Below, in pieces: positions 1 through 7,110 of a DNA stretch of 14,739 bases. Position numbers and translations under genes: made by a program. This DNA comes from Microcaldota archaeon (lineage in GTDB: Archaea; Micrarchaeota; Micrarchaeia; Micrarchaeales; CABMGC01), in assembly GCA_021845465.1 (NCBI GenBank), contig JAKBRL010000020.1, positions 1 to 14,739 of the forward strand. The letters are read 5' to 3'. Each line of letters starts with the position of its first letter. Position 1 is the first letter of the stretch. A model generated the notes under the pieces. That model saw only the letters and a list, made by a program, of their open reading frames with translations. It ran no database searches and was not told the origin of the DNA.

Positions 1-245
1 GGAAGTCCGAATAAAGCAGTGCTAATTATCACAGCCAAGCTAAAAGGAATTCCCAATGCAAAAAAGTAATTAAGTAAAAATATGGCAACAAAGCCTAGGA
101 TGCTGTTTATAAGTATTCCGAAAATCCATTTCAGAAATTTCTTTCCCAACTTGAGTATGATATAAATAGCAGCGATTATCACAAGCGCTATTACCGCATA
201 TTCTATAAGTGCTGTGTCTGAAAGCGCAACCATAAACAACATCAT
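1..245 (-). CDS. BofA-family small membrane protein, N-terminal part (cut by left edge)
   Basis: The minus-strand frame from ATG at 245 stays open for 81 codons to the edge and is very hydrophobic. Membrane-spanning stretches lie at about residues 13-32, 41-62 and 64-80. The segment around residues 40-60 (KWIFGILINSILGFVAIFLL) followed by a GIP motif and FGLP at the end resembles the pro-sigma-K processing inhibitor BofA family, whose core reads roughly lINsilGl..lfllN...i.ipi......g..G.PG. BofA was defined in spore-forming Firmicutes, but short BofA-like membrane proteins also occur in archaea, where their role is unknown. Start choice: an in-frame TGA lies two codons upstream, so translation begins at ATG 245, 242 or 233. 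A TATA-like box at 262-272 favours a leaderless start at 245 or 242. The C-terminus is outside the window. The family call rests on recognition of the pattern, not on a profile search. Confidence 0.6.
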   Translation of the reverse strand, partial: MMLFMVALSDTALIEYAVIALVIIAAIYIILKLGKKFLKWIFGILINSILGFVAIFLLNYFFALGIPFSLAVIISTALFGL

Positions 246-261
246 CCAAATTCAAATATCA

Positions 262-272
262 GAATATAATAT
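262..272 (-). promoter_or_regulatory. TATA-like box for the BofA-like gene
   Basis: On the minus strand this reads ATATTATATTC, centred about 22-25 bases before the paired ATG codons at 245 and 242. That spacing fits an archaeal TATA box driving a leaderless transcript. A GGAGGA run just upstream (274-279) is too far from the start to act as a ribosome binding site. Confidence 0.4.
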
Positions 273-293
273 GTCCTCCTTATTTATAGACAT

Positions 294-322
294 ATGGTGT
301 TAAGCCCTCAAAATGGCACCAT
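294..322. repeat. Inverted repeat between the BofA-like gene and the repeat-protein gene
   Basis: ATGGTG at 294-299 and CACCAT at 317-322 form a perfect 6-base inverted repeat with a 17-base loop. It lies downstream of the 3' end (372) of the minus-strand gene, and a minus-strand T run (about 337-341) lies between. It could contribute to transcript ending, but a stem this short can arise by chance. Confidence 0.2.
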
Positions 323-371
323 CCATCTTATTTTAGCAAAAATCCAATATATCCGAATAACCTACCAACCG

Positions 372-2432
372 CTAAACTTTAACTGTTGTCCTTGCCTTGC
401 CGTTCAACATATTTCTGAACGTACTAGCCTTTTCAAGCGTAACAAATCCATCTCTCATTCCCGATACTTTACCATCCATTGTGTTAAGTATACTACTAAT
501 TGCTTTTATCTCCCATTCCGCAAGCCCTCTATCCCCGGAGCTAACTCTGCTTTTATATGCCATATCACTATTTCTTATGCTGGGCAGTATAAAACTGCAT
601 AATTCTGTTCCATTCTCATATAATCGGACTTCCGATTTAATCTTCTTACTTTCAATTGGTTTTCTGAATACATAATTAAGAAGCATTGCAAGACCTTCCG
701 GAGCCAGATTCAGGTCATCAACTCTAGGGGCATTCTTTCTAACCTGTCTATTTTCCATATCTAATATGCTAATCTTGCGATCAACATCTCTACCCTTACC
801 TTCATACTTTTTCTTCATCTGTTTCTCGAATAAGATTATTTTTGAATTCCGTTCTGCAATCTCTGCCAACCTATTATCATATCTCAGATACTCAAAAGCT
901 TCAACAGTTATTCTAGGGCTCAATCTCCACTCCTCAGAAATATTCATTCCATCTTTACTTATGCTCTCTAATGCCGATGCAGAAAACCTGCAATTTCCAG
1001 GAATTGTTACTATCAATCTGCCTCCTTCCTTAAGGCTTCTATTCACTTCCTCAAATATCCTGTATCTCTCAGTTGTAAGATGCAGTACACCAGAAATTAT
1101 TGCAAGGTCAAAAAAAGCATCAGCGCCTTTTATTCCGCTATCTACCACAGAAGAGACAGTGAGAGAGTAAACATCAGGAAAATGTCCGATCGGAATCGTG
1201 GTTAAGGCTTTCGGCAAGATTCTTCCATAAATAGATACCTCAAGAACATTCTTTATTCTGCTATCAGAAAAGAATCCAGCCTGAGCCATTCCAAACGATT
1301 CTCTAAATACTCCAAATTCTCCTACCGTGCCTTCCACTATCTCCTTAATATTCCTGTGCGGGCTTCTGCCGTTCTTAATTCTTTTCAATATAAAATTATC
1401 CACACCGTTGTTTTTTTTAGAATAGATGTTCAAAAGCTCCTTATTGCCTATTATTTTTTCCGATAAGCTGTTTAAACCGTAGCGAATTCCCTTCTTTTCA
1501 AGCGACCTGTATATCCCCTTTACTGTATTATCGCCTCTTTCTTCCAATAATGTCCTCATAATAACTGATATTATCCTCTTTTCTATCAACCCGTATATAT
1601 AACTGCCGACATTTCCCCTTCTTCTTTGAACAACATCTCTAAAAAACTCAGAATCAGACATATTGCCAATAATCTTGCAGGTTTTGCTCTCAACAGCACT
1701 TCTCAATTCCTCTTCAGAATTTATTCTTTTATACAAAGATTTAATCCCGTAAGATATGCCTTTTTCATAAAGTCCATCTGAAATTCTCTTGGGTGTAGGC
1801 ATTTCCTGCATTTCTTCAATCACATTAAGGATAATGCTATTTATTTTTGAATTGATCTTGCAGACTAAAACAGGCATCCCCGAGGATTTGCGTCTAGAAA
1901 GAATCCCGAACAGTTCAGTGTCTGATTTATTCTCCATTGCCATATCTAATTTCTTCAATATTGCATTCTTGATCCTTTCGTCATACAACATTCTTCTCTC
2001 AATTGACCTCTTCGCATAGAATATCCTCTCCTTATTTAACTCCCTGCATATATTTCTGGCAGAAGGCAATTCCTCCATTTTTAAAATTACAGAAACAAGC
2101 TTATCACTCACTCTTTCTGATATTATCGATCTGAATTCTCCAGGAAAACCATTTATCCATCCCAATTTGTTTATGTTCCTAAAAAGATCGTAATCTGACA
2201 TCTTCTCTAATATCTCTTTAGTCTTGTTTAAAATAATCTTTAAAAGTTTTTCATCCTTACTTTTAAGAGGGCTATATAAAACTCCAAATTCCTTTGCTAT
2301 GTTGTAATATCCTTTTCTTTTCAATTCCCTGATAATGCTATATCCATTCGGTATCTCTTCCATACCCTCTATTATTCCAAACACTATCTTATCAACAGAA
2401 TTAGGATCCATTATCTTGCTTAACTTTCCCAT
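372..2432 (-). CDS. Tandem-repeat protein with degenerate SAM-methyltransferase-like domain
   Basis: The 686-residue product is not recognised as a named family. Residues 14-340 hold about 3.5 tandem copies of a unit of roughly 90 residues. The first part of each unit recurs at residues 24 (MEEIPN), 119 (MEELPS), 208 (MQEMPT) and, more weakly, 296, each followed by a helical I..eL..kgi.y...Sl..ri pattern. The second part recurs at 78 (MSDYDLF), 169 (KSDTELF) and 258 (MSDSEFF). The pattern looks like small helix-turn-helix or winged modules and faintly recalls endonuclease-associated repeats, which would imply nucleic-acid binding (inference). Residues 390-480 look like a class I methyltransferase: VLEVSIYGRILPKAL (396-410) in the place of motif I, FDLAIISGVLHL (441-452) and LKEGGRLIVTIPG (467-479). 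The glycine-rich SAM loop is reduced to SIYG, so activity is doubtful. Residues 500-686 are unassigned. The start at ATG 2432 is supported by a TATA-like box 26 bases upstream. An alternative ATG lies at 2411. Confidence 0.75.
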   Translation of the reverse strand: MGKLSKIMDPNSVDKIVFGIIEGMEEIPNGYSIIRELKRKGYYNIAKEFGVLYSPLKSKDEKLLKIILNKTKEILEKMSDYDLFRNINKLGWINGFPGEFRSIISERVSDKLVSVILKMEELPSARNICRELNKERIFYAKRSIERRMLYDERIKNAILKKLDMAMENKSDTELFGILSRRKSSGMPVLVCKINSKINSIILNVIEEMQEMPTPKRISDGLYEKGISYGIKSLYKRINSEEELRSAVESKTCKIIGNMSDSEFFRDVVQRRRGNVGSYIYGLIEKRIISVIMRTLLEERGDNTVKGIYRSLEKKGIRYGLNSLSEKIIGNKELLNIYSKKNNGVDNFILKRIKNGRSPHRNIKEIVEGTVGEFGVFRESFGMAQAGFFSDSRIKNVLEVSIYGRILPKALTTIPIGHFPDVYSLTVSSVVDSGIKGADAFFDLAIISGVLHLTTERYRIFEEVNRSLKEGGRLIVTIPGNCRFSASALESISKDGMNISEEWRLSPRITVEAFEYLRYDNRLAEIAERNSKIILFEKQMKKKYEGKGRDVDRKISILDMENRQVRKNAPRVDDLNLAPEGLAMLLNYVFRKPIESKKIKSEVRLYENGTELCSFILPSIRNSDMAYKSRVSSGDRGLAEWEIKAISSILNTMDGKVSGMRDGFVTLEKASTFRNMLNGKARTTVKV

Positions 2433-2452
2433 CTATAAGGTATTAACTTCCC

Positions 2453-2463
2453 AAATATAAAAA
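2453..2463 (-). promoter_or_regulatory. TATA-like box for the repeat/methyltransferase-like gene
   Basis: The minus strand reads TTTTTATATTT, centred 26 bases upstream of the ATG at 2432. This fits an archaeal TATA box and a leaderless message. No Shine-Dalgarno-like motif precedes the ATG. Confidence 0.5.
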
Positions 2464-2660
2464 TGGTAGCATGCATTGTCAGAACGCCTTCTCAGCTATG
2501 TTTTACATAGCCTGTAGGAATTAGCACTAATAATTAAGGCTAAAGATCCTATTAAGCACAAATCCTGTCCTTATTCGGCTAATCCTTCTTCCTATCTGGG
2601 ATTTAACGATTCAGAATTTCAAAGTCTATAAGCAAACACATTCAAGGCGCTTCAAATAGG

Positions 2661-2670
2661 TTTTTATAAT
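2661..2670 (+). promoter_or_regulatory. Possible TATA box upstream of the isomerase gene
   Basis: TTTTTATAAT is the best plus-strand TATA-like element before the isomerase gene, but it lies about 100 bases from the start. A transcript from here would begin near 2690 and carry a leader of about 75 bases. The closer candidate, near 2735-2745 (CATATGTGAAAA), is a poor match but has leaderless spacing. Which is used cannot be decided by reading. Confidence 0.3.
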
Positions 2671-2708
2671 AGTATGGTAATAGTATGATAAAGTATGATA
2701 AACATACC
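2671..2708. repeat. Tandem AGTATGATAA repeats with a dyad, possible operator
   Basis: Three head-to-tail copies of a 10-11 base unit occur: AGTATGGTAAT (2671-2681), AGTATGATAA (2682-2691) and AGTATGATAA (2692-2701). They are followed by the reverse-oriented ACATACC (2702-2708). The last copy forms a perfect dyad, GTATG-ATAAA-CATAC, at 2693-2707. The cluster begins right after a TATA-like box and covers the expected transcription start, a position where a repressor would block initiation. Operator function is inference. Confidence 0.4.
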
Positions 2709-2765
2709 AAATGAAATCATATTACAACAGGCAACATATGTGAAAATAGAATTCTGGGAATATAA

Positions 2766-3716
2766 ATGGAAAAAAATACCAAAGTTAAATTTTTATACGA
2801 ACTTCTTTCACTGAAAGACCAGATCTCCTCTAAAGAAACGTTCGCGGTGGATAAAAACCCAAGCAATATAGTAATTGCCGGCATGGGGGGCTCGGGGATA
2901 GCAGGGCGGCTATTTCAAGAAATGTACAGTGACATGCCTGTTTTTATATCAAATGGATACTCCCTTCCCAAATTTGTAGGGAAAGATAGCATTGTAGTAT
3001 GCATAAGCTATTCGGGAAATACAGAAGAGACAATTGCGGCTTATGAAGAGGCAATAGAAAAAAATGCCCAGTCTGCGATAATAACTTCCGGAGGCGAGCT
3101 TCTCTCAAAGGGCAGGAACGTGGTAAGGATTCCTACTGGAATATCACCAAGATCCGCATTGGGATACATGCTCATGCCTTTGTTAAACACGTTCTGTAAA
3201 ATCCCGGAAGAAGATATTCTGGAGGCGCAAATGGCTCTTACTAAACTAGACAATGACAGCTCCAAAGAGAAGGAGATAGCAGCAGAGATATTCAAAGGAG
3301 AACATATTCCTATTGTATACTCTACTTCACCAAACGACTCAATCGCATACAGGTGGAACACGCAGTTCAATGAAAATTCAAAGATACTAGCACTATGGAA
3401 TAGCTTCCCAGAGCTGAATCATAACAACACAATGGCTCTAAAAAGCACATACAAAAAAGAACTCTTTTACCCTATATGTATCAAATCAAACACAGACAAA
3501 AGGATATCCGCAAGAATAACCGCCACAGAAAAAGTCACAAACATGAGATTCAGGAGAGTAATCGAAGCCAATGGCACTTCATCATTTGCAAAACTCATAT
3601 ATCTTCTACATGTAGGCGACTACATCTCATATCATCTAGCAAAACTGCGCAATGTCGATCCTTTGGACATAACTTCAATAGAGGAATTAAAATCAATGAT
3701 AAAAAATCCTATATAA
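2766..3716 (+). CDS. Bifunctional phosphoglucose/phosphomannose isomerase
   Basis: This cytoplasmic enzyme interconverts glucose-6-phosphate or mannose-6-phosphate with fructose-6-phosphate, linking sugar metabolism to the mannose used in glycans. The 316-residue length is normal for the archaeal PGI/PMI family with two SIS domains. Visible signatures are the N-terminal glycine-rich loop GMGGSGIAG (39-47), the phosphate-binding CISYSGNTEET (79-89), SPRSALGY (127-134), the NENSK segment with Glu203 (202-206), PELNHNN with His219 (215-221) and the C-terminal AKLRNVDP (292-299). Glu203 and His219 fall at the same numbers as the catalytic residues known from the Pyrobaculum enzyme, and Lys293 fits the conserved C-terminal lysine. 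The ATG at 2766 has a modest GGGA six bases upstream. The gene is followed by 166 bases and then nspC on the same strand, which appears to have its own promoter. Confidence 0.93.
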   Translation: MEKNTKVKFLYELLSLKDQISSKETFAVDKNPSNIVIAGMGGSGIAGRLFQEMYSDMPVFISNGYSLPKFVGKDSIVVCISYSGNTEETIAAYEEAIEKNAQSAIITSGGELLSKGRNVVRIPTGISPRSALGYMLMPLLNTFCKIPEEDILEAQMALTKLDNDSSKEKEIAAEIFKGEHIPIVYSTSPNDSIAYRWNTQFNENSKILALWNSFPELNHNNTMALKSTYKKELFYPICIKSNTDKRISARITATEKVTNMRFRRVIEANGTSSFAKLIYLLHVGDYISYHLAKLRNVDPLDITSIEELKSMIKNPI

Positions 3717-3810
3717 GCCAATATCGACAGCAAATATCCGAATCCATCCAAGAAACAAAATCCCAACAAATATGATCTCCTACCTTCATAGATAAAGACA
3801 AGCCGAGAAG

Positions 3811-3836
3811 CACACGGAACAATACACACGGAACAA
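3811..3836 (+). repeat. 12-base direct repeat upstream of nspC
   Basis: CACACGGAACAA occurs perfectly at 3811-3822 and again at 3825-3836, separated by two bases. The pair ends about 12 bases before the TATA-rich stretch of the nspC promoter, and the 14-base period is somewhat over one helical turn. A tandem activator or repressor site is plausible, and a chance slippage duplication is the alternative. Confidence 0.4.
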
Positions 3837-3847
3837 GATATCCAAAG

Positions 3848-3863
3848 TTATAAATATATAAAA
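3848..3863 (+). promoter_or_regulatory. TATA box of nspC (leaderless)
   Basis: TTATAAATATATAAAA is a strong TATA-like stretch whose TATATAAA part is centred about 24 bases upstream of the nspC ATG at 3883. No Shine-Dalgarno motif precedes the start, so a leaderless message is likely. Confidence 0.55.
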
Positions 3864-3882
3864 TAAGAAAATAGTAGAATCC

Positions 3883-5112
3883 ATGGAATCATTAAACCGG
3901 AAGCATTACTTAAATGATATCTCAAGGGAATCGGCCAGAAAAGCGGCAAAATCAGATTTTCCCGACTCAATGATCGAAAAGGTAAAAGAGACACCAGCAT
4001 TTCTTGTAAGTGAAGTTCCGCTCAGAAGAAATCTTGAACTCCTTTCTTCAATAAAAAAAGCCACAGGCGCGAAGATACTCATAGCACTCAAGGCATTTGC
4101 CATGTACAGGGTCTTCCCTATAATGGCAGAATACCTGGATGGGGTATGTGCTAGCGGCCCCTTAGAAGCAAGGCTGGGAAAAGAACACTTCAAGAAGGAA
4201 GTTCATACTTTCAGTCCAGCTTACTCTGATTCTGATATCGAAGATCTTATAAAATCTTCAGATACCATAATATTCAATTCGCTAAACCAATGGAAAAGGT
4301 ATAGGGAAAAAATCTCAAAAAGCGGAAGAAAAATAGAAGTAGGGCTGCGGGTAAACCCTGAATACTCTGAAATTGAAAACGATTTATATAATCCTGCATA
4401 TGTAAATGCCGGATTAGGAATACTACCCGAAGAACTGGAAGGAGAAGATCTTAAGGGAATTGACGGTCTGCATTTCCACGTTTTATGTGAGAACAATGCC
4501 AGTGCCCTTGCCAACGTACTCAAGCACTTCGAAAGGCTTTATGGTAAATACATAAGCCAGATGAAATGGGTAAATTTTGGGGGAGGGCATCACATATCCC
4601 GCGTAGATTACGATATTGGACTTCTTGTAAGATTAATAAACGATTTCAAGAAAAAATACGGAGTAGAAGTTCATCTGGAACCGGGCGAAGGCATAGTCCT
4701 TAATACCGGTGTCTTAATCTCCTCAGTGCTTGACATTGTCCATGAAGGAAAAGGAGATCTTCCTGTCGCAATATTGGACACATCAGCCGAAACACACATG
4801 CCTGACGTACTAGCCATGCCCTACAGCCCAGATATAATAAATGCAGGAGCAGAGGGAGAAAAAAAGAACACATACAGGCTACGCGGTCTAACATGCCTGG
4901 CAGGCGATATAATAGGCGATTATTCTTTCGAAGACAAATTAAAACCAAGAGACAAGATAGTTTTTCTCGATATGGCCCTATATACTATGGTCAAAACTAC
5001 AACTTTCAACGGAGTAAGGTTACCTTCAATACTGTTTTTCAATTCAAAATCCGGAGAGATAGAACTGGTAAAACGCTTTGGCTTCAAAGCTTATAAGGAA
5101 AAGTTATCCTAA
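3883..5112 (+). CDS. nspC: Carboxynorspermidine/carboxyspermidine decarboxylase
   Basis: This PLP-dependent fold-III decarboxylase removes CO2 from carboxynorspermidine or carboxyspermidine, giving norspermidine or spermidine. It is the last step of the route that bypasses S-adenosylmethionine decarboxylase. The 409 residues match the family length. Visible motifs are ALKAFAM with the PLP-binding lysine Lys70 (68-74), GLHFHVLCEN (195-204), the phosphate-binding NFGGGHH (231-237), EPGEG (266-270), DTSAETHMPDVL (299-310), the catalytic-cysteine motif CLAGD with Cys338 (338-342) and YTMVKTTTFNG (367-377). The HFH, SAETHMPD and CLAGD pattern separates NspC from diaminopimelate and ornithine decarboxylases. 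The usual partner, carboxyspermidine dehydrogenase, is not in the window. The agmatine-to-putrescine genes lie about 7 kb away on the other strand. The ATG at 3883 is supported by the TATA box. Confidence 0.93.
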   Translation: MESLNRKHYLNDISRESARKAAKSDFPDSMIEKVKETPAFLVSEVPLRRNLELLSSIKKATGAKILIALKAFAMYRVFPIMAEYLDGVCASGPLEARLGKEHFKKEVHTFSPAYSDSDIEDLIKSSDTIIFNSLNQWKRYREKISKSGRKIEVGLRVNPEYSEIENDLYNPAYVNAGLGILPEELEGEDLKGIDGLHFHVLCENNASALANVLKHFERLYGKYISQMKWVNFGGGHHISRVDYDIGLLVRLINDFKKKYGVEVHLEPGEGIVLNTGVLISSVLDIVHEGKGDLPVAILDTSAETHMPDVLAMPYSPDIINAGAEGEKKNTYRLRGLTCLAGDIIGDYSFEDKLKPRDKIVFLDMALYTMVKTTTFNGVRLPSILFFNSKSGEIELVKRFGFKAYKEKLS

Positions 5113-5129
5113 CTACTAACTGTCCTCAA

Positions 5130-5140
5130 GTTCTCAGAAC
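5130..5140. repeat. Short palindrome in a convergent intergenic gap
   Basis: GTTCTCAGAAC is a perfect inverted repeat in the 38-base gap between the converging ends of nspC and the downstream minus-strand gene. On the minus strand a six-T run (5141-5146) precedes it and lies just past that gene's stop codon, so the T run may act as an archaeal U-tract terminator for the minus-strand gene. No T-rich tract follows nspC itself. Confidence 0.3.
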
Positions 5141-5150
5141 AAAAAACCAA

Positions 5151-5981
5151 CTAATGCCCTACATTCCTAAGTATGGGTTTAAGCTTGGACTCAAGATCTT
5201 CAAAAAATCCCCCATTGAGCCTTGCCATTTTTCCATATTTATATTTATCTTCAAAATGCCTAAGTCCATATTTTACATACTCTGTTAAAGAACTTGTCCT
5301 TGCGGCTACTCCCCTATCCGCCGCTGCCGTATTAATTATCAATTCCAGATCCTCCTTTCCTAAAAGCCTGGACATATCATTTGAGAGCGATACATAAAGA
5401 GTATCCCATCTGTCACGTTCAAGTCCTCTCATTATCTTATATGTAAATGTCCTTCCAGGAGTCTGCATCTCGCGCATCTGCTCTACAAATATCTTCCCGT
5501 TCTTTATCCTATAAAATTCCGTAGGGATCTGTATAAGCATCATAAAAGATTCTCCAACTCCTTCAAACTTCTTCGAAAATAGTAACTGGTCTCTTATTGT
5601 AGGGGAGGTATGCTCTTTTCCAGACCCATCAAGGAAAGTGACCGAAAAATACTCTATAGGATTTATCTTTTTCCATCCCTCAGCGTTAAGGATATCAGAA
5701 GCCTTTACCCCGTCTTCCCCACGTATCTGAAGTTCTATAATATTGCTTATAGGTCTTGCCTTGAACCAGATGTCAGGCAGCATTATGCTTAATCCAAATG
5801 CAGATCCTCCCAATGCTGAAAAACTAACTTTCTTTTCACAAAATAGGTTAGCTATGCGACTGCTAACTGAAACGGCATCGGAAACATTGGTTATACCAAA
5901 TCGCTCTTTTCTGTTTGTAGAACTTATGATCCTAGATCCATTTTCTGGAAATACGTTTGTCTCAATTACCTTATTTGTCAT
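5151..5981 (-). CDS. Degenerate nucleotidyltransferase-like protein, paralogue B
   Basis: The 276-residue product has no confident named family. It is clearly related to the upstream neighbour at 6027-6869. Shared landmarks, in order, are NRKERFGI (23-30), LGGSAFG (57-63), ISNIIELQI (78-86), GWKKINPIEYFS (102-113), a DQLLFS segment (131-136), IPTEFY (152-157) and YKIMRGLERDRWDTLYVSLS (181-200). The order GGS...hhDhh...P-E-F...K-l-G...D..D resembles minimal nucleotidyltransferases of the AbiEii/MNT kind. Here the metal-binding aspartates of the second motif appear as Ile-Glu, so catalysis is doubtful. This is a fold inference and unverified. An in-frame TTG at 5987 could add two residues, but the ATG at 5981 sits about 26 bases after a TATA-like box and is preferred. 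The residues after 215 differ from the paralogue. Confidence 0.7.
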   Translation of the reverse strand: MTNKVIETNVFPENGSRIISSTNRKERFGITNVSDAVSVSSRIANLFCEKKVSFSALGGSAFGLSIMLPDIWFKARPISNIIELQIRGEDGVKASDILNAEGWKKINPIEYFSVTFLDGSGKEHTSPTIRDQLLFSKKFEGVGESFMMLIQIPTEFYRIKNGKIFVEQMREMQTPGRTFTYKIMRGLERDRWDTLYVSLSNDMSRLLGKEDLELIINTAAADRGVAARTSSLTEYVKYGLRHFEDKYKYGKMARLNGGFFEDLESKLKPILRNVGH

Positions 5982-6002
5982 ATCCAACTAACCTAATCTT
6001 AA

Positions 6003-6012
6003 CTTTTTATTA
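6003..6012 (-). promoter_or_regulatory. TATA-like box for paralogue B
   Basis: The minus strand reads TAATAAAAAG, centred about 26 bases before the ATG at 5981. It lies in the 45-base gap after the stop of paralogue A. Paralogue B may therefore have its own leaderless promoter as well as any read-through. Confidence 0.4.
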
Positions 6013-6026
6013 GTACTAACATATTA

Positions 6027-6869
6027 CTAGCGTTTCACTTCTTTAAAACTCGCTGTAAAATTATCAATAACCTTTCCTGTTTTTTCAAACCACTCTAAAC
6101 TATCAGGATCAATACCATGATTTTTTCCAATCTCAGCTAATCTTGATGCGATCTTCCCAATTTTCCTAGAAAACTCTATTCCCCAACCCACGCTTGAAGC
6201 TGCCTTCTCTCTCATGATAGTATTAATTGTAACGTCTCCTTCTTCTCCGATAATATCCTTTACTCTATTAGAAGTGAATATAGCTACCAGATCAGAAATG
6301 TCCTGTTTGGTTCCTCTTAAAAGCTTATGCGCAACAGATAAACTTATTGTGGGTATTTCTTCAAATCTAACACTCTTCAGTCCGTCATATTTATCCTTCT
6401 GATAGAAAGTTGAAGGAACTCCAATTGAGCTTAAAACAAATCCCTCATTGTTGGTAAATAATGTCTGGTCTGTCATTGTTCCTATCAAAGATATTTCTTT
6501 GTTGCTAAGCTGTACCTCCATGCTAAAGTATTCCCTAGGGTCATTAATCCTCCTCCATCCGCACTTCTCCATTACTGCAGATACCTCCACAGACATTCCT
6601 TTTACTAAGATATCAATAATTCTGCTAACTTCCCGCCTTTCCATATATTCCTTAGGGACTTTAATATGGGTGCCAAAGAGGGAGGAGCCTATAGGCATGA
6701 AGTTAAAATTAGCATTACTAATACTGCTATAAACGCTATCTGCAACTGGTAGGATATCTCCAAGCGGAACTCTCCCTATCTCGTACTTTCTGTTTATTAC
6801 TCTAAGAACTTTAGCACCATCTAAATCTACACGCTCTGCTGAACCTCCAAATAATTTATCTCTGTTCAT
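6027..6869 (-). CDS. Degenerate nucleotidyltransferase-like protein, paralogue A
   Basis: The 280-residue product is a tandem paralogue of the gene at 5151-5981. Visible elements are INRKYEIG (25-32), PIGSSLFG (59-66) as a possible GS motif, EVSRIIDILV (80-89) where one aspartate (Asp86) of the usual DxD-like pair remains, GWRRINDPREYFS (104-116), DQTLFT (134-139), VPSTFY (151-156) and AHKLLRGTKQDISDLVAIF (180-198). The last segment strongly recalls the aMKLlagR.kDl.Dl..l helix found after the catalytic core in AbiEii/MNT-type nucleotidyltransferases. The fold call is an inference. Whether it transfers nucleotides is uncertain because the metal site looks incomplete. The region after about residue 215 is helical and differs from the paralogue. 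The ATG at 6869 is supported by a TATA-like box 27 bases upstream. No antitoxin-like HEPN partner gene is adjacent. Confidence 0.7.
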   Translation of the reverse strand: MNRDKLFGGSAERVDLDGAKVLRVINRKYEIGRVPLGDILPVADSVYSSISNANFNFMPIGSSLFGTHIKVPKEYMERREVSRIIDILVKGMSVEVSAVMEKCGWRRINDPREYFSMEVQLSNKEISLIGTMTDQTLFTNNEGFVLSSIGVPSTFYQKDKYDGLKSVRFEEIPTISLSVAHKLLRGTKQDISDLVAIFTSNRVKDIIGEEGDVTINTIMREKAASSVGWGIEFSRKIGKIASRLAEIGKNHGIDPDSLEWFEKTGKVIDNFTASFKEVKR

Positions 6870-6891
6870 GTAATAAATATGGTATTTTTAG

Positions 6892-6900
6892 TTATTTAAA
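6892..6900 (-). promoter_or_regulatory. TATA box for paralogue A (leaderless)
   Basis: The minus strand reads TTTAAATAA, centred 27 bases upstream of the ATG at 6869. It is a good archaeal TATA match at leaderless spacing. The remaining bases up to the divergent CBS gene hold no recognised gene. An AGGAGGAG run on the minus strand near 6952-6959 has no open frame after it. Confidence 0.5.
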
Positions 6901-7110
6901 CATTCGCCTAGTGCCTTTATATTGATATCCTTCAGAACCTACCACTCAATCACTCCTCCTGCTTTATTTCTGCAAAAATGAAGATCTTCCAGAATACCTA
7001 CAAATAATCCATATCGGGCTTTATTATCAAGAGAGTGCAATAATCGTACATGCTAAATCTACCGCAAAGATACCAATCATTTGAAAAACATATATAAACT
7101 ATACCATAAA

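Larger units (their letters stand above)
2433..2765. other. Gene-free stretch between divergent genes
   Basis: This is 333 bases between the divergent starts of the repeat/methyltransferase-like gene and the sugar-phosphate isomerase gene. It holds the minus-strand TATA-like box (2453-2463), a perfect 6-base-stem, 5-base-loop hairpin GCTATG-TTTTA-CATAGC (2495-2511), a plus-strand TATA-like TTTTTATAAT (2661-2670) and a cluster of AGTATG repeats (2671-2708). A 10-codon frame, MKSYYNRQHM, runs from 2711 to 2743. A 17-codon frame from 2471 was also seen and looks random. No tRNA-like fold or conserved protein was found. Nothing was recognised in 2525-2650. Confidence 0.6.

Noticed and set aside
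294..602. Plus-strand open frames inside 294-2019
   Set aside because: They lie antisense to the long 686-residue gene, have no promoter or recognisable motifs, and look like shadow frames.
2471..2524. 17-codon frame in the divergent spacer
   Set aside because: It has no ribosome site, no hydrophobic or conserved pattern, and covers the hairpin; its length is expected by chance.
5151..6869. Classical toxin-antitoxin (MNT/HEPN) operon
   Set aside because: Both genes are of the same family and no HEPN-like partner with an Rx4-6H motif is visible, so a standard pair is not supported.
6870..7080. AGGAGGAG ribosome-site-like run on the minus strand near 6952-6959
   Set aside because: Possible starts just downstream hit stop codons within a few codons, so no small gene is supported.
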